Shown here: one piece after another, positions 45,186-55,159 of the stretch | Numbering within the stretch: the first letter of the stretch is position 1 | Layout: each line of letters opens with the position of its first letter | Source of the DNA: Paradesertivirga sp966210515 | GTDB lineage: Bacteria; Bacteroidota; Bacteroidia; Sphingobacteriales; Sphingobacteriaceae | DNA length: 64,000 bases | Direction of reading: 5' to 3' | Assembly (NCBI GenBank): GCA_966210515.1 | Contig: CBIHLM010000003.1 | Coordinates: 1 to 64,000, forward strand | Translations under genes and position numbers: made by a program | The notes under the pieces: generated by a model | Databases searched by the model: none | Seen by the model: only the letters and a program-made list of their open reading frames with translations | Told to the model about the DNA's origin: nothing

Positions 45186-47113
45186 TACTTCAAAACTACA
45201 GATCCTAAAAAGCTGGAAATACCTTTTTCAACCTCCTTCACACGCAAATAACGTTGCATCAAAATGATTTGATTATCCTCATCGGTTTCCTGCTGAATCT
45301 CCAGTCGAATATTTTTAAGAATACGGTCAACCTTACGTTTCTTCAAGTGAAAAATCCCGCCTAAAATGGTGGCTCGCATATTTTCGGTCTCGTTACGAAC
45401 ATAAATCTTCCGCTTGTTATACCAGTTTTCACTTAAATTATATTGAGAAGAAATCAGAGAAATTGCAAGCTCGGAAATCCTGGCGTCAGAATGGTTAATA
45501 AAATCTTGCACCGTTGGCAGCTCTCCATTCTCAATGCGCTTATTATATTCTTCTAAAACACTTTTACACTGCGGATTATCAAAAGTCACATCGGCCAGAT
45601 TGGAAATAACGTATGGCGCGATGTAGGTATCCGTAATGCCGTCCCAGTGAACCAGCTCATGTCCATAATTTAAAAGCAAGCGAACAATTTCCTTTTCCTG
45701 AAATTCGTCATTGTCGGTATAGGTCTCCGCATCGAAAAATCCTTCGGGGGGAGGTAACTCCTCAGGTCTTCCGGCAGATGGTTCAGGCCTGTTATTCTCT
45801 CTTTTATTTTTATTGAGCCTTAACTTATTTAATTCGGCAATCAGAACACGCTCTTCAATTTGCAGCAAAGAGCTGCATTCTCGCACAAAGACTGAAGCTT
45901 TAATGTCATCGGGAATTTTGGCGATGCTATCAACCACATCATGTATAATTCCAGCCTTTTTTATGGGATCATTCCCTGCATCCTTTAGCAGGATAGAGGT
46001 TTTATATAAAATAAAATCTTGCTGGTTTTTTTCGAGGAAAGTTTTGAAAGCGGCGCTTCCAAGCTTTTGAACGTATGAATCGGGGTCATTCCCTTCCGGG
46101 AAAAGAACCACTTTCACATTCAGACCCTCTTCCAAAATCATATCCAAGCCTCTCAGTGAAGCTTTAATTCCGGCGGCATCACCGTCGAAGAGGATCGTTA
46201 TGTTTTTTGTAAAACGAGAAATGAGCCGGATTTGCTCGACCGTAAGTGAAGTTCCCGACGAAGCAACCACGTTTTCTATACCCGCCTGTTGGACAGAAAG
46301 CACATCTGCGTATCCTTCAACCAGGTAACAATTATCTAAATCGCGTATCGCTTTCTTGGCAAAGAAAAGTCCGTAGAGAACGTTTGATTTATGATAGATT
46401 TCACTCTCCGGAGAGTTTACATATTTGGGTACGTTCTTGTCGGTTTTAAGAGTTCGCCCGCCAAAGCCGATGATCCTACCTGTAAAGTTGTGGATCGGAA
46501 ACATCACCCGTCCGCGGAAGCGATCGTATAATCCTCCTTTGTCGTTCCGGATTGACAGTCCGGTTTCTTCTAAAAATTCTTCCTTATATCCTTCCCGTAC
46601 AGCTTTTTCGCCTAAAGCGCCCCATTCATCCGGCGAATAGCCGAGTTCGAACTTCTTAATAATGTCATCCCGGAAGCCTCTCTCTTTAAAATAACCTAAA
46701 CCTATGGTTTGCCCAGCCTGTGTTTCCCACATGTTGTGGCTGAAAAACTTGGCCGCCCATGAAGAGATCACAAAAAGACTTTCCCTGCGGCTATCAGCCA
46801 CCTGTTGTTCGGGCGAGGCTTCAATCTCCGCGATCTCAATATTGTATTTATTAGCTAAATACTTTAACGCTTCCGGATAAGAGTACTTCTCGTGATCCAT
46901 GATAAAGCGGGTAGAATCACCGCCTTTACCGCAGCCAAAGCATTTATAAATTCCCTTATTTACTGATACGTGAAAGGAAGGAGTTTTCTCATTATGAAAG
47001 GGGCAATTCCCAATTAAACTAGTACCACGTTTTTTAAGATGCACAAAGTCGCCAACCACCTCTTCAATACGAGCGGTTTCCAGGATTTTATCGACGGTTT
47101 CTTTGGCAATCAT
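45185..47113 (-). CDS. dnaG: DNA primase
   Basis: 642-residue primase that makes RNA primers for replication. The N-terminal CHC2 zinc finger has C37, H40, C58 and C61. The catalytic core and Toprim domain show LVEGYADVLSVQQAG (about 260-275) and ILFDGDAAGIKASLRG. The C-terminal part is helical and would bind DnaB helicase. Length is typical of Bacteroidota DnaG. It is not next to rpoD or rpsU as in E. coli; yraN follows it with a one-base overlap. Confidence 0.97.
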   Translation of the reverse strand: MIAKETVDKILETARIEEVVGDFVHLKKRGTSLIGNCPFHNEKTPSFHVSVNKGIYKCFGCGKGGDSTRFIMDHEKYSYPEALKYLANKYNIEIAEIEASPEQQVADSRRESLFVISSWAAKFFSHNMWETQAGQTIGLGYFKERGFRDDIIKKFELGYSPDEWGALGEKAVREGYKEEFLEETGLSIRNDKGGLYDRFRGRVMFPIHNFTGRIIGFGGRTLKTDKNVPKYVNSPESEIYHKSNVLYGLFFAKKAIRDLDNCYLVEGYADVLSVQQAGIENVVASSGTSLTVEQIRLISRFTKNITILFDGDAAGIKASLRGLDMILEEGLNVKVVLFPEGNDPDSYVQKLGSAAFKTFLEKNQQDFILYKTSILLKDAGNDPIKKAGIIHDVVDSIAKIPDDIKASVFVRECSSLLQIEERVLIAELNKLRLNKNKRENNRPEPSAGRPEELPPPEGFFDAETYTDNDEFQEKEIVRLLLNYGHELVHWDGITDTYIAPYVISNLADVTFDNPQCKSVLEEYNKRIENGELPTVQDFINHSDARISELAISLISSQYNLSENWYNKRKIYVRNETENMRATILGGIFHLKKRKVDRILKNIRLEIQQETDEDNQIILMQRYLRVKEVEKGISSFLGSVVLK

Positions 47114-47164
47114 CAGGAAAAATAAAAGGATTTAATGTACACAGAATTCCGGACTACATCAAGC

Positions 47165-48112
47165 TTACTTTTTGCCTGGTTTGTAGCCCTTATGCAAGAT
47201 CAGGAAGCTCGCCTTTTCTTCCTTTTTTAATGGGATATCCCAATCACCCTGATAACTTATTTTTGTAGGCAACAATACCTCACCATTATCAAAATAACCC
47301 AGCTCTATATTCATCTGCACATCAAAATCAAACGCAATATTATCGTACTTCATATCCACGTATCGGCCAAGAATCTGGAAGTTTCGCTTATCGAAGATCG
47401 TGGTCAGCTCTTTGATCATTAGTCCGTCTTCCGTCCACCGGGTTATATCGGGTTTAACTTTAACCGTAAATTTATATACCGGGATGGAATCCAGATATGT
47501 GCTGGAAAAAAAAGTATAGTTATAATACTGACGCATGTTGGCAGTAAAGATTTGAGTTTTTCCGCCAATAATCGGAACCCCTTTAATCGGCCTTCCGGGA
47601 CTAAAAATCAATGTTTTTAGCTTATCCTTATAGGATTCATTCGTTCCCCCAGCCTTTCCCGAAGATGGAGCGGCAGACTCAAAATCCGAATTATAAGGGT
47701 TCATGAAAATGTAATCAAACATCTCAACAGTGTACAATTGAAACTTGCCGTTCTTTTTATAAAGTTTACCACTATCCTGCTTAGCTAAGAACTGCATTTG
47801 GTATGGGCCATTGTTATTATGGTAGATCTTACGAAACACTTTCCCCTCGATCTTATTTTTTTTATCATATGTAAACACCCTGTTTTCAGCTGTGAAACTG
47901 TATTTTTTCATGTTGCTGAAAGCTTCGTAAAAGCTGGTATCTTTTAAGATCTCATTAATAAATGTCTCAACAGTAAGTCTTTTTGCTGTAATATTTATTA
48001 CCGTATCAAATGTGACAGTGAGAACTGTGTCGGGATTATAACGAGGAATTTGCTGCGCCTCGGCAAAAAAAGATATTGTTAAGAAAAAGAAGGCTGTTAT
48101 TATATTTTTCAT
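47165..48112 (-). CDS. Hypothetical exported protein
   Basis: 315-residue protein starting at ATG 48112, which gives a signal peptide (MKNIITAFFFLTISFFAEAQ). An earlier in-frame start 33 bases upstream gives no signal at the front. The mature part is beta-rich, with repeated aromatic-rich strands (YTFFSSTYLDSIPVYKFTVK, FQILGRYVDMKYD) and ends Lys-rich. It may be an outer-membrane-associated or DUF4292/LolA-like fold, but no family is recognised with confidence. It lies between dnaG and an M20 amidohydrolase on the same strand, with gaps of 51 and 107 bases. Confidence 0.7.
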   Translation of the reverse strand: MKNIITAFFFLTISFFAEAQQIPRYNPDTVLTVTFDTVINITAKRLTVETFINEILKDTSFYEAFSNMKKYSFTAENRVFTYDKKNKIEGKVFRKIYHNNNGPYQMQFLAKQDSGKLYKKNGKFQLYTVEMFDYIFMNPYNSDFESAAPSSGKAGGTNESYKDKLKTLIFSPGRPIKGVPIIGGKTQIFTANMRQYYNYTFFSSTYLDSIPVYKFTVKVKPDITRWTEDGLMIKELTTIFDKRNFQILGRYVDMKYDNIAFDFDVQMNIELGYFDNGEVLLPTKISYQGDWDIPLKKEEKASFLILHKGYKPGKK

Positions 48113-48219
48113 TAGAATATAATTGTTTTTACGGAGATGAAGCAATCATCTTATTTAAAGCAGGTGAATAAGTTTGCGACAAACCCGGAAGACATTTCAA
48201 AAAAACCGCAAAAATCCGC

Positions 48220-49404
48220 CTAATTTCCTAACTGTTTCAAAGCAGTGTAAGCCATTAATCCTACGCCTGTTTTTAAAGCGCTTTCATCAATGTTAAATGT
48301 CGGTGTATGTACTGAAGATGTAATTCCCTTCGCCTCGTTCCGAATTCCTAAACGATAAAAACAAGCGTCGGAAACCTGAGAATAATACGCAAAGTCTTCT
48401 GCAGCCATCCATATATCGATATCCAGCACGTTTTCCTCTCCAAGATAATCTACCGCGCACTCGCGAACCTTAGCGGTCAGTTTTTCCTCATTTACAAGAA
48501 ATGGATAACCATTCACAATATTAAAATCGCAGCTTCCACCCATGCTTTCAGCGATCCCTTCCGCCATTTTTTTCATGCGCTTATGAGCTTCCGCACGCCA
48601 TGTTTCATCCATGGTTCTGAAAGTGCCTTCCAGTTTCACTTCATTAGGTATGATGTTAGTTGCACCGTTTGCAATTACTTTACCAAAAGACAATACTGTA
48701 GGGAGCTTTGGATCGGCGACGCGGCTTACGATTTGCTGCAAAGCGACGATGATGTGCGACGTGATTAAAACGGGATCAATATTTTGCTGAGGCTGTGCAC
48801 CATGGCCACCTTTTCCTGTAACAGTGACATACAATTCGTCGGTAGAAGCCATGTATTTCCCCGAGCGGATACCTATTTTACCGGCATCGATCAAAGGCAT
48901 AACATGCTGGCCGATAACAGCCTGGGGTTTCGGATTCTCCAGCACTCCTTCTTTGATCATTACGCTTGCTCCGCCGGGTAGTTTTTCTTCTGCCGGCTGA
49001 AAAATAAGTTTTATTGTGCCACCAAATTCGGATTTCAGTTCTGTAAGAATCCTCGCCACTCCAAGTAAAGATGAAGTGTGCACGTCGTGTCCGCAGGCAT
49101 GCATTATGCCTTCATTCTTCGATTTATAAGAAACATCGTTAGCCTCTATAATCGGCAGAGCATCCATGTCTGCACGCAAAGCGATGACAGATTCAGAGGG
49201 CTTGTCGCCCCTTAATAATCCTACAACGCCCGTGTCAGCCATTGGCGACCATTGAATGCCTAAGGCATCAAGCTGAGACTTAACAAATGCGGAGGTTTGA
49301 TACTCTGCAAATGACAATTCAGGATTCTGATGCAAATGCCTGCGAATGTCGATCACATCGGAGTGAATACTTTCTGCTAAGGCCCGGACTTTTTCTTTTA
49401 ACAT
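48220..49404 (-). CDS. M20-family amidohydrolase
   Basis: 394-residue metallohydrolase of the M20D group (N-acyl-amino-acid amidohydrolase/hippuricase-like). Motifs are IRRHLHQNPELSFAEYQTS, ADMDALPI, MHACGHDVHTSSLLG with metal-binding Cys/His, QPAEEKLPGGA with the catalytic Glu, and MAAEDFAYYSQ near the end. No signal peptide, so cytoplasmic. The substrate is uncertain. It starts 57 bases after secA ends. Confidence 0.93.
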   Translation of the reverse strand: MLKEKVRALAESIHSDVIDIRRHLHQNPELSFAEYQTSAFVKSQLDALGIQWSPMADTGVVGLLRGDKPSESVIALRADMDALPIIEANDVSYKSKNEGIMHACGHDVHTSSLLGVARILTELKSEFGGTIKLIFQPAEEKLPGGASVMIKEGVLENPKPQAVIGQHVMPLIDAGKIGIRSGKYMASTDELYVTVTGKGGHGAQPQQNIDPVLITSHIIVALQQIVSRVADPKLPTVLSFGKVIANGATNIIPNEVKLEGTFRTMDETWRAEAHKRMKKMAEGIAESMGGSCDFNIVNGYPFLVNEEKLTAKVRECAVDYLGEENVLDIDIWMAAEDFAYYSQVSDACFYRLGIRNEAKGITSSVHTPTFNIDESALKTGVGLMAYTALKQLGN

Positions 49405-49461
49405 TTAGTGCAATTCAAAAATTAAAAAATTAAAAACTGAATGAACTTTATAACACTAACC

Positions 49462-52400
49462 TTATTCCAGACCTGCACCATGGCAGTTCTTATATTTTTT
49501 CCCGCTTCCGCAAGGACAAGGATCGTTTCTTCCAATTTTAACCTCTGCTCGTACCGGCATTGTTTTTTGGATTTCACGAGTATCTTCCATTGGAGCGCCA
49601 CCAGCACTTGCTAATGCAGCAAGCTGTGGTTTAGAAACTTTTAATTTAGACAGATCTTGTTTGGGTTGCGGACGAGCCTCTCTTACCTCTTCCGACTGCT
49701 GAGATGGAATTCCGCCCTTAAATAAGAAGCTAACCACTTCTTTATTCACCGTTACAAGCATTTGTTTAAATAAATTAAACGCTTCCATCTTGTAAATAAC
49801 CAATGGATCTTTCTGCTCGTAAACCGCATTCTGAACGGATTGCTTTAACTCATCCATTTCGCGAAGGTGCTCTTTCCATGACTCATCAATCAAGGCAAGA
49901 ACTACAGTCTTTTCAAAAGATTTAAATACTTCTGTTCCTTTGCTTTCTACTGCTTTTTTAAGATTTGCAGAAACCTGCATTCCCCTGATTCCATCTGTAA
50001 ACGGAACAATGATATTTTCTATAAACTCTCCACGTTCTTCAAAAACCTGTTTAAGTACCGGGTAAGCTTGCTGAGCAATCACTTCAATTTTACGCTGATA
50101 GTAATCAGTTACTTTAGCAAACATACGCTCGGTTAACTTAGCTATTGACGAGGCAGTGAACTCATCTTCAGTAATTTCAGGATCGATTGAGAATATCCTT
50201 ATCAACTCTAATTTAAAGCCTTCAAAGTTTGAGGTTTCCTTGTACTCAGTTATAATATCTTCAACCGTATCAAAAAAGGTATTGTTCAGATCCACTTCAA
50301 GGCGTTCGCCGAAAAGAGCATTTTTACGTTTAGCATAAATAACTGATCGCTGCGAGTTCATCACATCATCATACTCAAGCAAACGCTTACGAATACCAAA
50401 GTTGTTTTCTTCGACCTTCCGTTGTGCACGTTCAATTGACTTAGTGATCATTGAATGCTGAATTACCTCACCATCTTCAATCCCCATTCTTAACATGATG
50501 TTTGAAATCCTTTCAGAACCAAACAAACGCATTAAATTATCTTCAAGAGACACGAAGAATTGAGAGGATCCAGGGTCTCCCTGACGACCTGCACGACCGC
50601 GTAACTGCCTGTCAACACGACGGGATTCATGACGCTCAGTACCGACAATGGCTAAACCTCCGGCTTCTTTAACACCTTCACCTAATTTAATATCCGTACC
50701 ACGACCAGCCATATTGGTGGCAATGGTAACTGTTCCGGCTTTACCCGCTTCGGCAACAATATCTGCTTCTTTCTGGTGAAGTTTCGCATTTAACACATTA
50801 TGCCTAACACCTCTCAGTTTCAGCATCCGGCTTAATAACTCTGAAATCTCAACGGAAGTTGTACCAACCAAAACTGGCCTTCCAGCCTGAGTTAATGACG
50901 CAATCTCATCCACAACCGCATTGTATTTCTCGCGCATGGTACGATAAACCTTATCCTCCATGTCTTTACGTTGCATCGGTACGTTAGTTGGGATTTCAAC
51001 TACATCCAATTTATAGATCTGCCATAGCTCGCCTGCTTCTGTAGTGGCCGTACCAGTCATACCGGCTAGCTTATGGTACATTCTGAAATAGTTCTGAAGA
51101 GTAATAGTTGCATAGGTTTGAGATGCGTCCTCAACCTTTACATTCTCTTTAGCTTCAATCGCCTGGTGCAAACCATCAGAATAACGACGACCTTCCATAA
51201 CACGGCCGGTCTGCTCATCGACGATTTTGATTTTTCCTTCGTCAATGATGTATTCAACATCATTTTCGAACAAAGTGTATGCCTTTAACAGCTGATTTAC
51301 AGAGTGAATCCGTTCTGATTTCACTGAAAAATCACGCATCAAAGAATCCTTTTTAGCAAGTTTCTCTTCTGTGCTCAGAGTCGATTTTTCTATATCGGCT
51401 ATTTCGGAACCGACATCCGGCATCACAAAGAAACCAGCATCTTCGCCTGAAGCAGTAATTAGCTCAATACCTTTCTCAGTAAGTTCTACCTGGTTATGTT
51501 TTTCATCAATAATAAAAAACAACTCTTCGTCAACCTTTGGCATTTCCTTACCCTGATCCTGCATATAGTAGTTTTCAGTTTTGGTAAGAACCTGTTTGAC
51601 GCCCGATTCACTCAAGAATTTGATTAAAGCCTTACTTTTCGGCAATCCGCGATGTGCCCGTAATAAAGCCAGTCCGCCTTCGTTAACACCCGACTTACCA
51701 TCAGCAATTTGTTTCTTAGCTTCATTTAAGGCTGTGTTGACAAAACTTTTCTGAGCATTTACCAAGCGCTCGATGCGAGGTTTCAAATCATAAAATTCGT
51801 GTTCATCACCTCTCGGTATCGGACCTGAAATAATTAATGGGGTACGTGCATCATCAATTAAAACTGAATCGACCTCATCCACCATAGCAAAATGCAGTTT
51901 CCGCTGTACAAGGCTTTCTGGCGATTGCGTCATGTTATCACGCAGGTAATCGAAACCAAACTCATTATTGGTACCAAAAGTGATGTCGGCTAAATAAGCA
52001 TTACGCCTGCCTTCAGAATTTGGCTGATGCTTATCAATACAATCAACGCTTAACTCATGAAATTCGAATAAAGGACCGTTCCACTCGGAGTCACGGCGGG
52101 CAAGATAATCGTTAACAGTAACGATATGCACACCCTGACCAGCAAGCGCGTTCAGATATGCAGGTAAGGTTCCAACAAGAGTTTTACCTTCACCTGTAGT
52201 CATCTCAGCAATTTTACCCTGGTGCAATACGATACCACCAATTAGCTGAACATCATAATGAATCATGTTCCACACAACCTCGGTACCTGCTGCTAACCAG
52301 GTATTGTGGTGAATTGCCTTATCGCCTTTTATCTGTACGTTATTTTTGCGAGCGGCCAATTCGCGGTCGAATTGAGTAGCTGTAACTTCAATAGTTTTAT

Positions 52401-52770
52401 TTTCCGTAAAACGACGGGCAGTTTCTTTCACCACCGCAAATGCCTGAGGAAGAATTTCCAATAAAACAACCTCAAGCTGCTTATCGCGGTCTTTACCTAG
52501 TTTATCTACTTTATCGTATAGATCCGTTTTATCATGAATGGACAATTCAGAATTTTCAGCTTCTTCTTTCAATTGCTGAATTTCCTGATCTATTGCAGCT
52601 AAAGCTTCTTTTATTATAGCTTTAAATTCCGCAGTTTTCTGACGCAATTCATCATCGCTTAGCGAAGCCAGTTTTGGATATTCTGCTTTAATCTGTTCAA
52701 CCAATGGCTGAATTTGCTTTATATCGCGTTCGGATTTACTTCCGAATAGTTTATTTAAAAAACCTAACAT
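49462..52770 (-). CDS. secA: Preprotein translocase ATPase SecA
   Basis: 1102-residue motor of the Sec export pathway. ATG 52770 (MLGFLNKLFGSK) is chosen; a TTG 30 bases upstream is an unlikely start. Walker A GEGKTL, DEAD-like VDEVDSVLIDDARTPLIISG, GTDIKLG and GRAGRQGDPGSSQFFVSLED are all present. The protein carries the large insert usual in Bacteroidota SecA, making it longer than E. coli's 901 residues. The C-terminal zinc-binding SEC-C motif (CPCGSGKKYKNCHG) is intact. Confidence 0.97.
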   Translation of the reverse strand: MLGFLNKLFGSKSERDIKQIQPLVEQIKAEYPKLASLSDDELRQKTAEFKAIIKEALAAIDQEIQQLKEEAENSELSIHDKTDLYDKVDKLGKDRDKQLEVVLLEILPQAFAVVKETARRFTENKTIEVTATQFDRELAARKNNVQIKGDKAIHHNTWLAAGTEVVWNMIHYDVQLIGGIVLHQGKIAEMTTGEGKTLVGTLPAYLNALAGQGVHIVTVNDYLARRDSEWNGPLFEFHELSVDCIDKHQPNSEGRRNAYLADITFGTNNEFGFDYLRDNMTQSPESLVQRKLHFAMVDEVDSVLIDDARTPLIISGPIPRGDEHEFYDLKPRIERLVNAQKSFVNTALNEAKKQIADGKSGVNEGGLALLRAHRGLPKSKALIKFLSESGVKQVLTKTENYYMQDQGKEMPKVDEELFFIIDEKHNQVELTEKGIELITASGEDAGFFVMPDVGSEIADIEKSTLSTEEKLAKKDSLMRDFSVKSERIHSVNQLLKAYTLFENDVEYIIDEGKIKIVDEQTGRVMEGRRYSDGLHQAIEAKENVKVEDASQTYATITLQNYFRMYHKLAGMTGTATTEAGELWQIYKLDVVEIPTNVPMQRKDMEDKVYRTMREKYNAVVDEIASLTQAGRPVLVGTTSVEISELLSRMLKLRGVRHNVLNAKLHQKEADIVAEAGKAGTVTIATNMAGRGTDIKLGEGVKEAGGLAIVGTERHESRRVDRQLRGRAGRQGDPGSSQFFVSLEDNLMRLFGSERISNIMLRMGIEDGEVIQHSMITKSIERAQRKVEENNFGIRKRLLEYDDVMNSQRSVIYAKRKNALFGERLEVDLNNTFFDTVEDIITEYKETSNFEGFKLELIRIFSIDPEITEDEFTASSIAKLTERMFAKVTDYYQRKIEVIAQQAYPVLKQVFEERGEFIENIIVPFTDGIRGMQVSANLKKAVESKGTEVFKSFEKTVVLALIDESWKEHLREMDELKQSVQNAVYEQKDPLVIYKMEAFNLFKQMLVTVNKEVVSFLFKGGIPSQQSEEVREARPQPKQDLSKLKVSKPQLAALASAGGAPMEDTREIQKTMPVRAEVKIGRNDPCPCGSGKKYKNCHGAGLE

Positions 52771-53052
52771 GTTGTATCGAATGAACTCTGTTTTAATCAA
52801 TAACTACGCCATCAATGGCGATAAGCCAATATGACATAATTGCAAGCAAAATTAATTTTATTTGCTGAATAATTGCTGGGAAAAGCAATCTATTATATAA
52901 CTGGCAGAGTGAAAAAAAATTGCTTGATAAAAAGCGGAGAAAATGAGCTTTAATTCGTTGAATTGATAAAATCACCGCGTTATGGAATATAGTACCCAAT
53001 GCGAGATTTTCTTACTGATGTTTTTAAACAAGCAAATTTTCAGCCATCCCTG

Positions 53053-53064
53053 ACCTTATAAGGT
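53053..53064. promoter_or_regulatory. 12-bp perfect palindrome ACCTTATAAGGT upstream of purD
   Basis: Perfect inverted repeat, 52 bases upstream of the purD -7 element. Possible operator; no known regulator motif matched. Confidence 0.3.
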
Positions 53065-53115
53065 TAAATTCCGACGCTAATACATATCTAAATTCCCTTT
53101 AACAATATAGAATTT

Positions 53116-53123
53116 TATCTTTG
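53116..53123 (+). promoter_or_regulatory. -7 element TATCTTTG abutting purD
   Basis: Full TAnnTTTG match ending four bases before the ATG at 53128, indicating a leaderless or nearly leaderless purD mRNA. Confidence 0.5.
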
Positions 53124-53127
53124 CGCC

Positions 53128-54402
53128 ATGAAAATCCTTTTACTTGGTTCTGGCGGAAGAGAAAGCACTTTTGCCTGGAAGATATCGCAAAGTCCATTAT
53201 GTAAAGAATTGTATATTGCTCCGGGTAATGCCGGAACCGGTACTTATGGAAAAAATATCGATTTATCTGCCACTGATTTTAAAGGCATTCGTCACTTTGT
53301 TGTTGATAACGATATTAACCTGGTAATTGTAGGGCCTGAGGAACCTCTTGTAAAAGGAATTCATGATTATTTCCTTGCACACGACGAACTTAAAAATATC
53401 CCTGTAATAGGACCTCAACAGGAAGGCGCACAACTTGAAGGAAGTAAAAACTTCTCGAAAGCATTTATGAGGCGTCATAATATCCCAACGGCCGCTTCAG
53501 CCTCATTCACGAAAAATTCTTTAAGCCAGGGACTATCATATTTAGAAACCCATAAATTACCGATAGTACTAAAAGCTGATGGTTTAGCAGCAGGAAAAGG
53601 CGTGTTAATTTGCCAGACTTTAGAAGAAGCTCAGACTGAATTAATAGCGATGCTTCAAGATGCTAAGTTCGGAGAAGCCAGCAGTACAGTAGTTATCGAA
53701 GAATTTCTTACCGGAATCGAACTATCTGTTTTCGTTTTAACAGACGGCATCAGCTATAAAATATTACCAGAAGCAAAAGATTATAAGCGCATCGGAGAAG
53801 GAGACACGGGATTAAACACCGGAGGAATGGGTTCTATTTCGCCCGTTCCGTTCGCGGATGCTGCCTTTATGAAGAAGGTAGAGGAAACGATTGTTATCCC
53901 TACCATTCATGGACTTAAGGCCGATCACATCCCTTTTAAAGGATTTATTTTCATCGGTTTAATGAATGATAACGGGGAGCCTAATGTTATTGAATATAAC
54001 GTGCGAATGGGCGATCCGGAAACTGAAAGCGTTCTTCCACGCATAGAAAGCGACTTTCTGGATTTATTACTGGGGGTCGCGAATGAAAACCTTGCTGAGA
54101 AAGAACTAAAAATTTCTTCCAAAACGGCCGCAACCGTGATGCTTGTAGCGAGCGGTTATCCGGGCGAATACATGAAAGGAAAAGTAATATCAGGCCTTGA
54201 AAACATCCGGGAGTCGTATGTATTCCATGCCGGAACCCAGCTTGATGATAGTTTAATCAAAACATCAGGGGGACGAGTTCTTGCTATTACCTCTTTACAG
54301 GATACGATGTTTGACGCCGTGCAACAAGCTGTCGCAGATGCTGGAAGGGTTTATTATGACGGTAGGTATTTCAGAACCGACATCGGTTTCGATCTACTAT
54401 AA
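53128..54402 (+). CDS. purD: Phosphoribosylamine-glycine ligase
   Basis: 424-residue ATP-grasp enzyme that joins glycine to phosphoribosylamine in purine synthesis. The N-terminal LLLGSGGRESTFAWKI and VGPEEPLVKGI, the ATP-grasp core LPIVLKADGLAAGKGVLI, and the signature YNVRMGDPETESVLPR are all clear. Length is normal. It is a stand-alone gene here, with its own -7 element and a hairpin after the stop. Confidence 0.97.
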   Translation: MKILLLGSGGRESTFAWKISQSPLCKELYIAPGNAGTGTYGKNIDLSATDFKGIRHFVVDNDINLVIVGPEEPLVKGIHDYFLAHDELKNIPVIGPQQEGAQLEGSKNFSKAFMRRHNIPTAASASFTKNSLSQGLSYLETHKLPIVLKADGLAAGKGVLICQTLEEAQTELIAMLQDAKFGEASSTVVIEEFLTGIELSVFVLTDGISYKILPEAKDYKRIGEGDTGLNTGGMGSISPVPFADAAFMKKVEETIVIPTIHGLKADHIPFKGFIFIGLMNDNGEPNVIEYNVRMGDPETESVLPRIESDFLDLLLGVANENLAEKELKISSKTAATVMLVASGYPGEYMKGKVISGLENIRESYVFHAGTQLDDSLIKTSGGRVLAITSLQDTMFDAVQQAVADAGRVYYDGRYFRTDIGFDLL

Positions 54403-54404
54403 TA

Positions 54405-54434
54405 AGGAGAGCTCTGCAAATGCGGAGCTTTCCT
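54405..54434 (+). terminator. Hairpin terminator after purD
   Basis: A 13-bp stem, including two G-T pairs, with an AAAT loop (54405-54417 with 54422-54434), followed by CTCTTTAT. Begins three bases after the purD stop. Confidence 0.75.
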
Positions 54435-54524
54435 CTTTATCAACATTTCCCACATCTCTTCGGCTAACGAATTGATACATAGTTTGCTGTCAGATATAAA
54501 TAGCACAATAAAAAGGATTTTTAA

Positions 54525-54532
54525 TACTTTTG
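54525..54532 (+). promoter_or_regulatory. -7 element TACTTTTG
   Basis: Full match to TAnnTTTG, 31 bases before the ATG at 54563. It overlaps an in-frame TTG at 54530, which argues against that TTG as a start. Confidence 0.5.
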
Positions 54533-54562
54533 GCATATATTTATCCAAACGCTCCTTTGAAA

Positions 54563-55159
54563 ATGCACTCGAAAACCCTAATTATTCTACTGCTGCTTGT
54601 CGGAGGGGCGATGCCATCTTTTGCAATTAAGGGCAGAAATAATCTTCAGGATTCTATAAAACGGGTAACTATAAAAATAACTGCTACAGAAAAACCAAGA
54701 GTTTTAAATTTTGACAGCCTTCTTCAGGATTCTCAAACAGCTAAAACTATCCGAACAGAAAAACCGAAAGGCATCAGAAAATCATTTGCTGGTAACGGCA
54801 GTTACTATAAAAAAGAGGCTTCTACAAATCAAACAAAAACAACACCAGCCGCACTACAAAAATCAGCTGTAAAGCCAATTCTAAAAGCAGGTCAAAACAC
54901 AATTGCTGGTAAAACTCAAGCGGTCGATAACAAACCATCTTTTGCAAAAAATAAACAGCAAATTGAAGAGACGCAGTTGGTTAGTGATCGCACAGAAGTT
55001 GATGAATCAACCATAAAAACTTCCAGAACCTACCTCTGGGTAGGCTTCATGCTCATTATCGTGGGAATTATTTTGGGAATATTATTTGGGAAAAATGCCC
55101 TGCTGATATCTCTCGCAGGGCTGGTTTTCGTAGCGATCGGCTATTTAATTAACCATTAA
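54563..55159 (+). CDS. Hypothetical membrane protein
   Basis: 198-residue protein with a signal-like N-terminus (MHSKTLIILLLLVGGAMPSF), a long polar Lys/Thr/Gln-rich linker (about 25-150) and a tail of two short membrane helices (about 155-195, WVGFMLIIVGIILGILFG and LISLAGLVFVAIGYLI). No homologous family is recognised. The start is set by the -7 element at 54525-54532. Its stop overlaps that of the convergent TlpA-like gene by four bases. Confidence 0.68.
   Translation: MHSKTLIILLLLVGGAMPSFAIKGRNNLQDSIKRVTIKITATEKPRVLNFDSLLQDSQTAKTIRTEKPKGIRKSFAGNGSYYKKEASTNQTKTTPAALQKSAVKPILKAGQNTIAGKTQAVDNKPSFAKNKQQIEETQLVSDRTEVDESTIKTSRTYLWVGFMLIIVGIILGILFGKNALLISLAGLVFVAIGYLINH

Larger units (their letters stand above)
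52771..53127. other. Divergent intergenic region between secA and purD
   Basis: 357 bases without a credible gene. It holds a minus-strand -7-like TAATTTTG (52854-52847) suited to secA, a small hairpin ATTGCT/AGCAAT (52872-52889), a perfect palindrome (53053-53064) and the purD -7 element (53116-53123). A short minus-strand frame here is very hydrophobic but lacks support. Confidence 0.5.

Noticed and set aside
52793..52999. 68-codon hydrophobic minus-strand frame upstream of secA
   Set aside because: Overlaps the secA promoter region, has no conserved motif and starts in AT-rich sequence that gives hydrophobic codons by chance.
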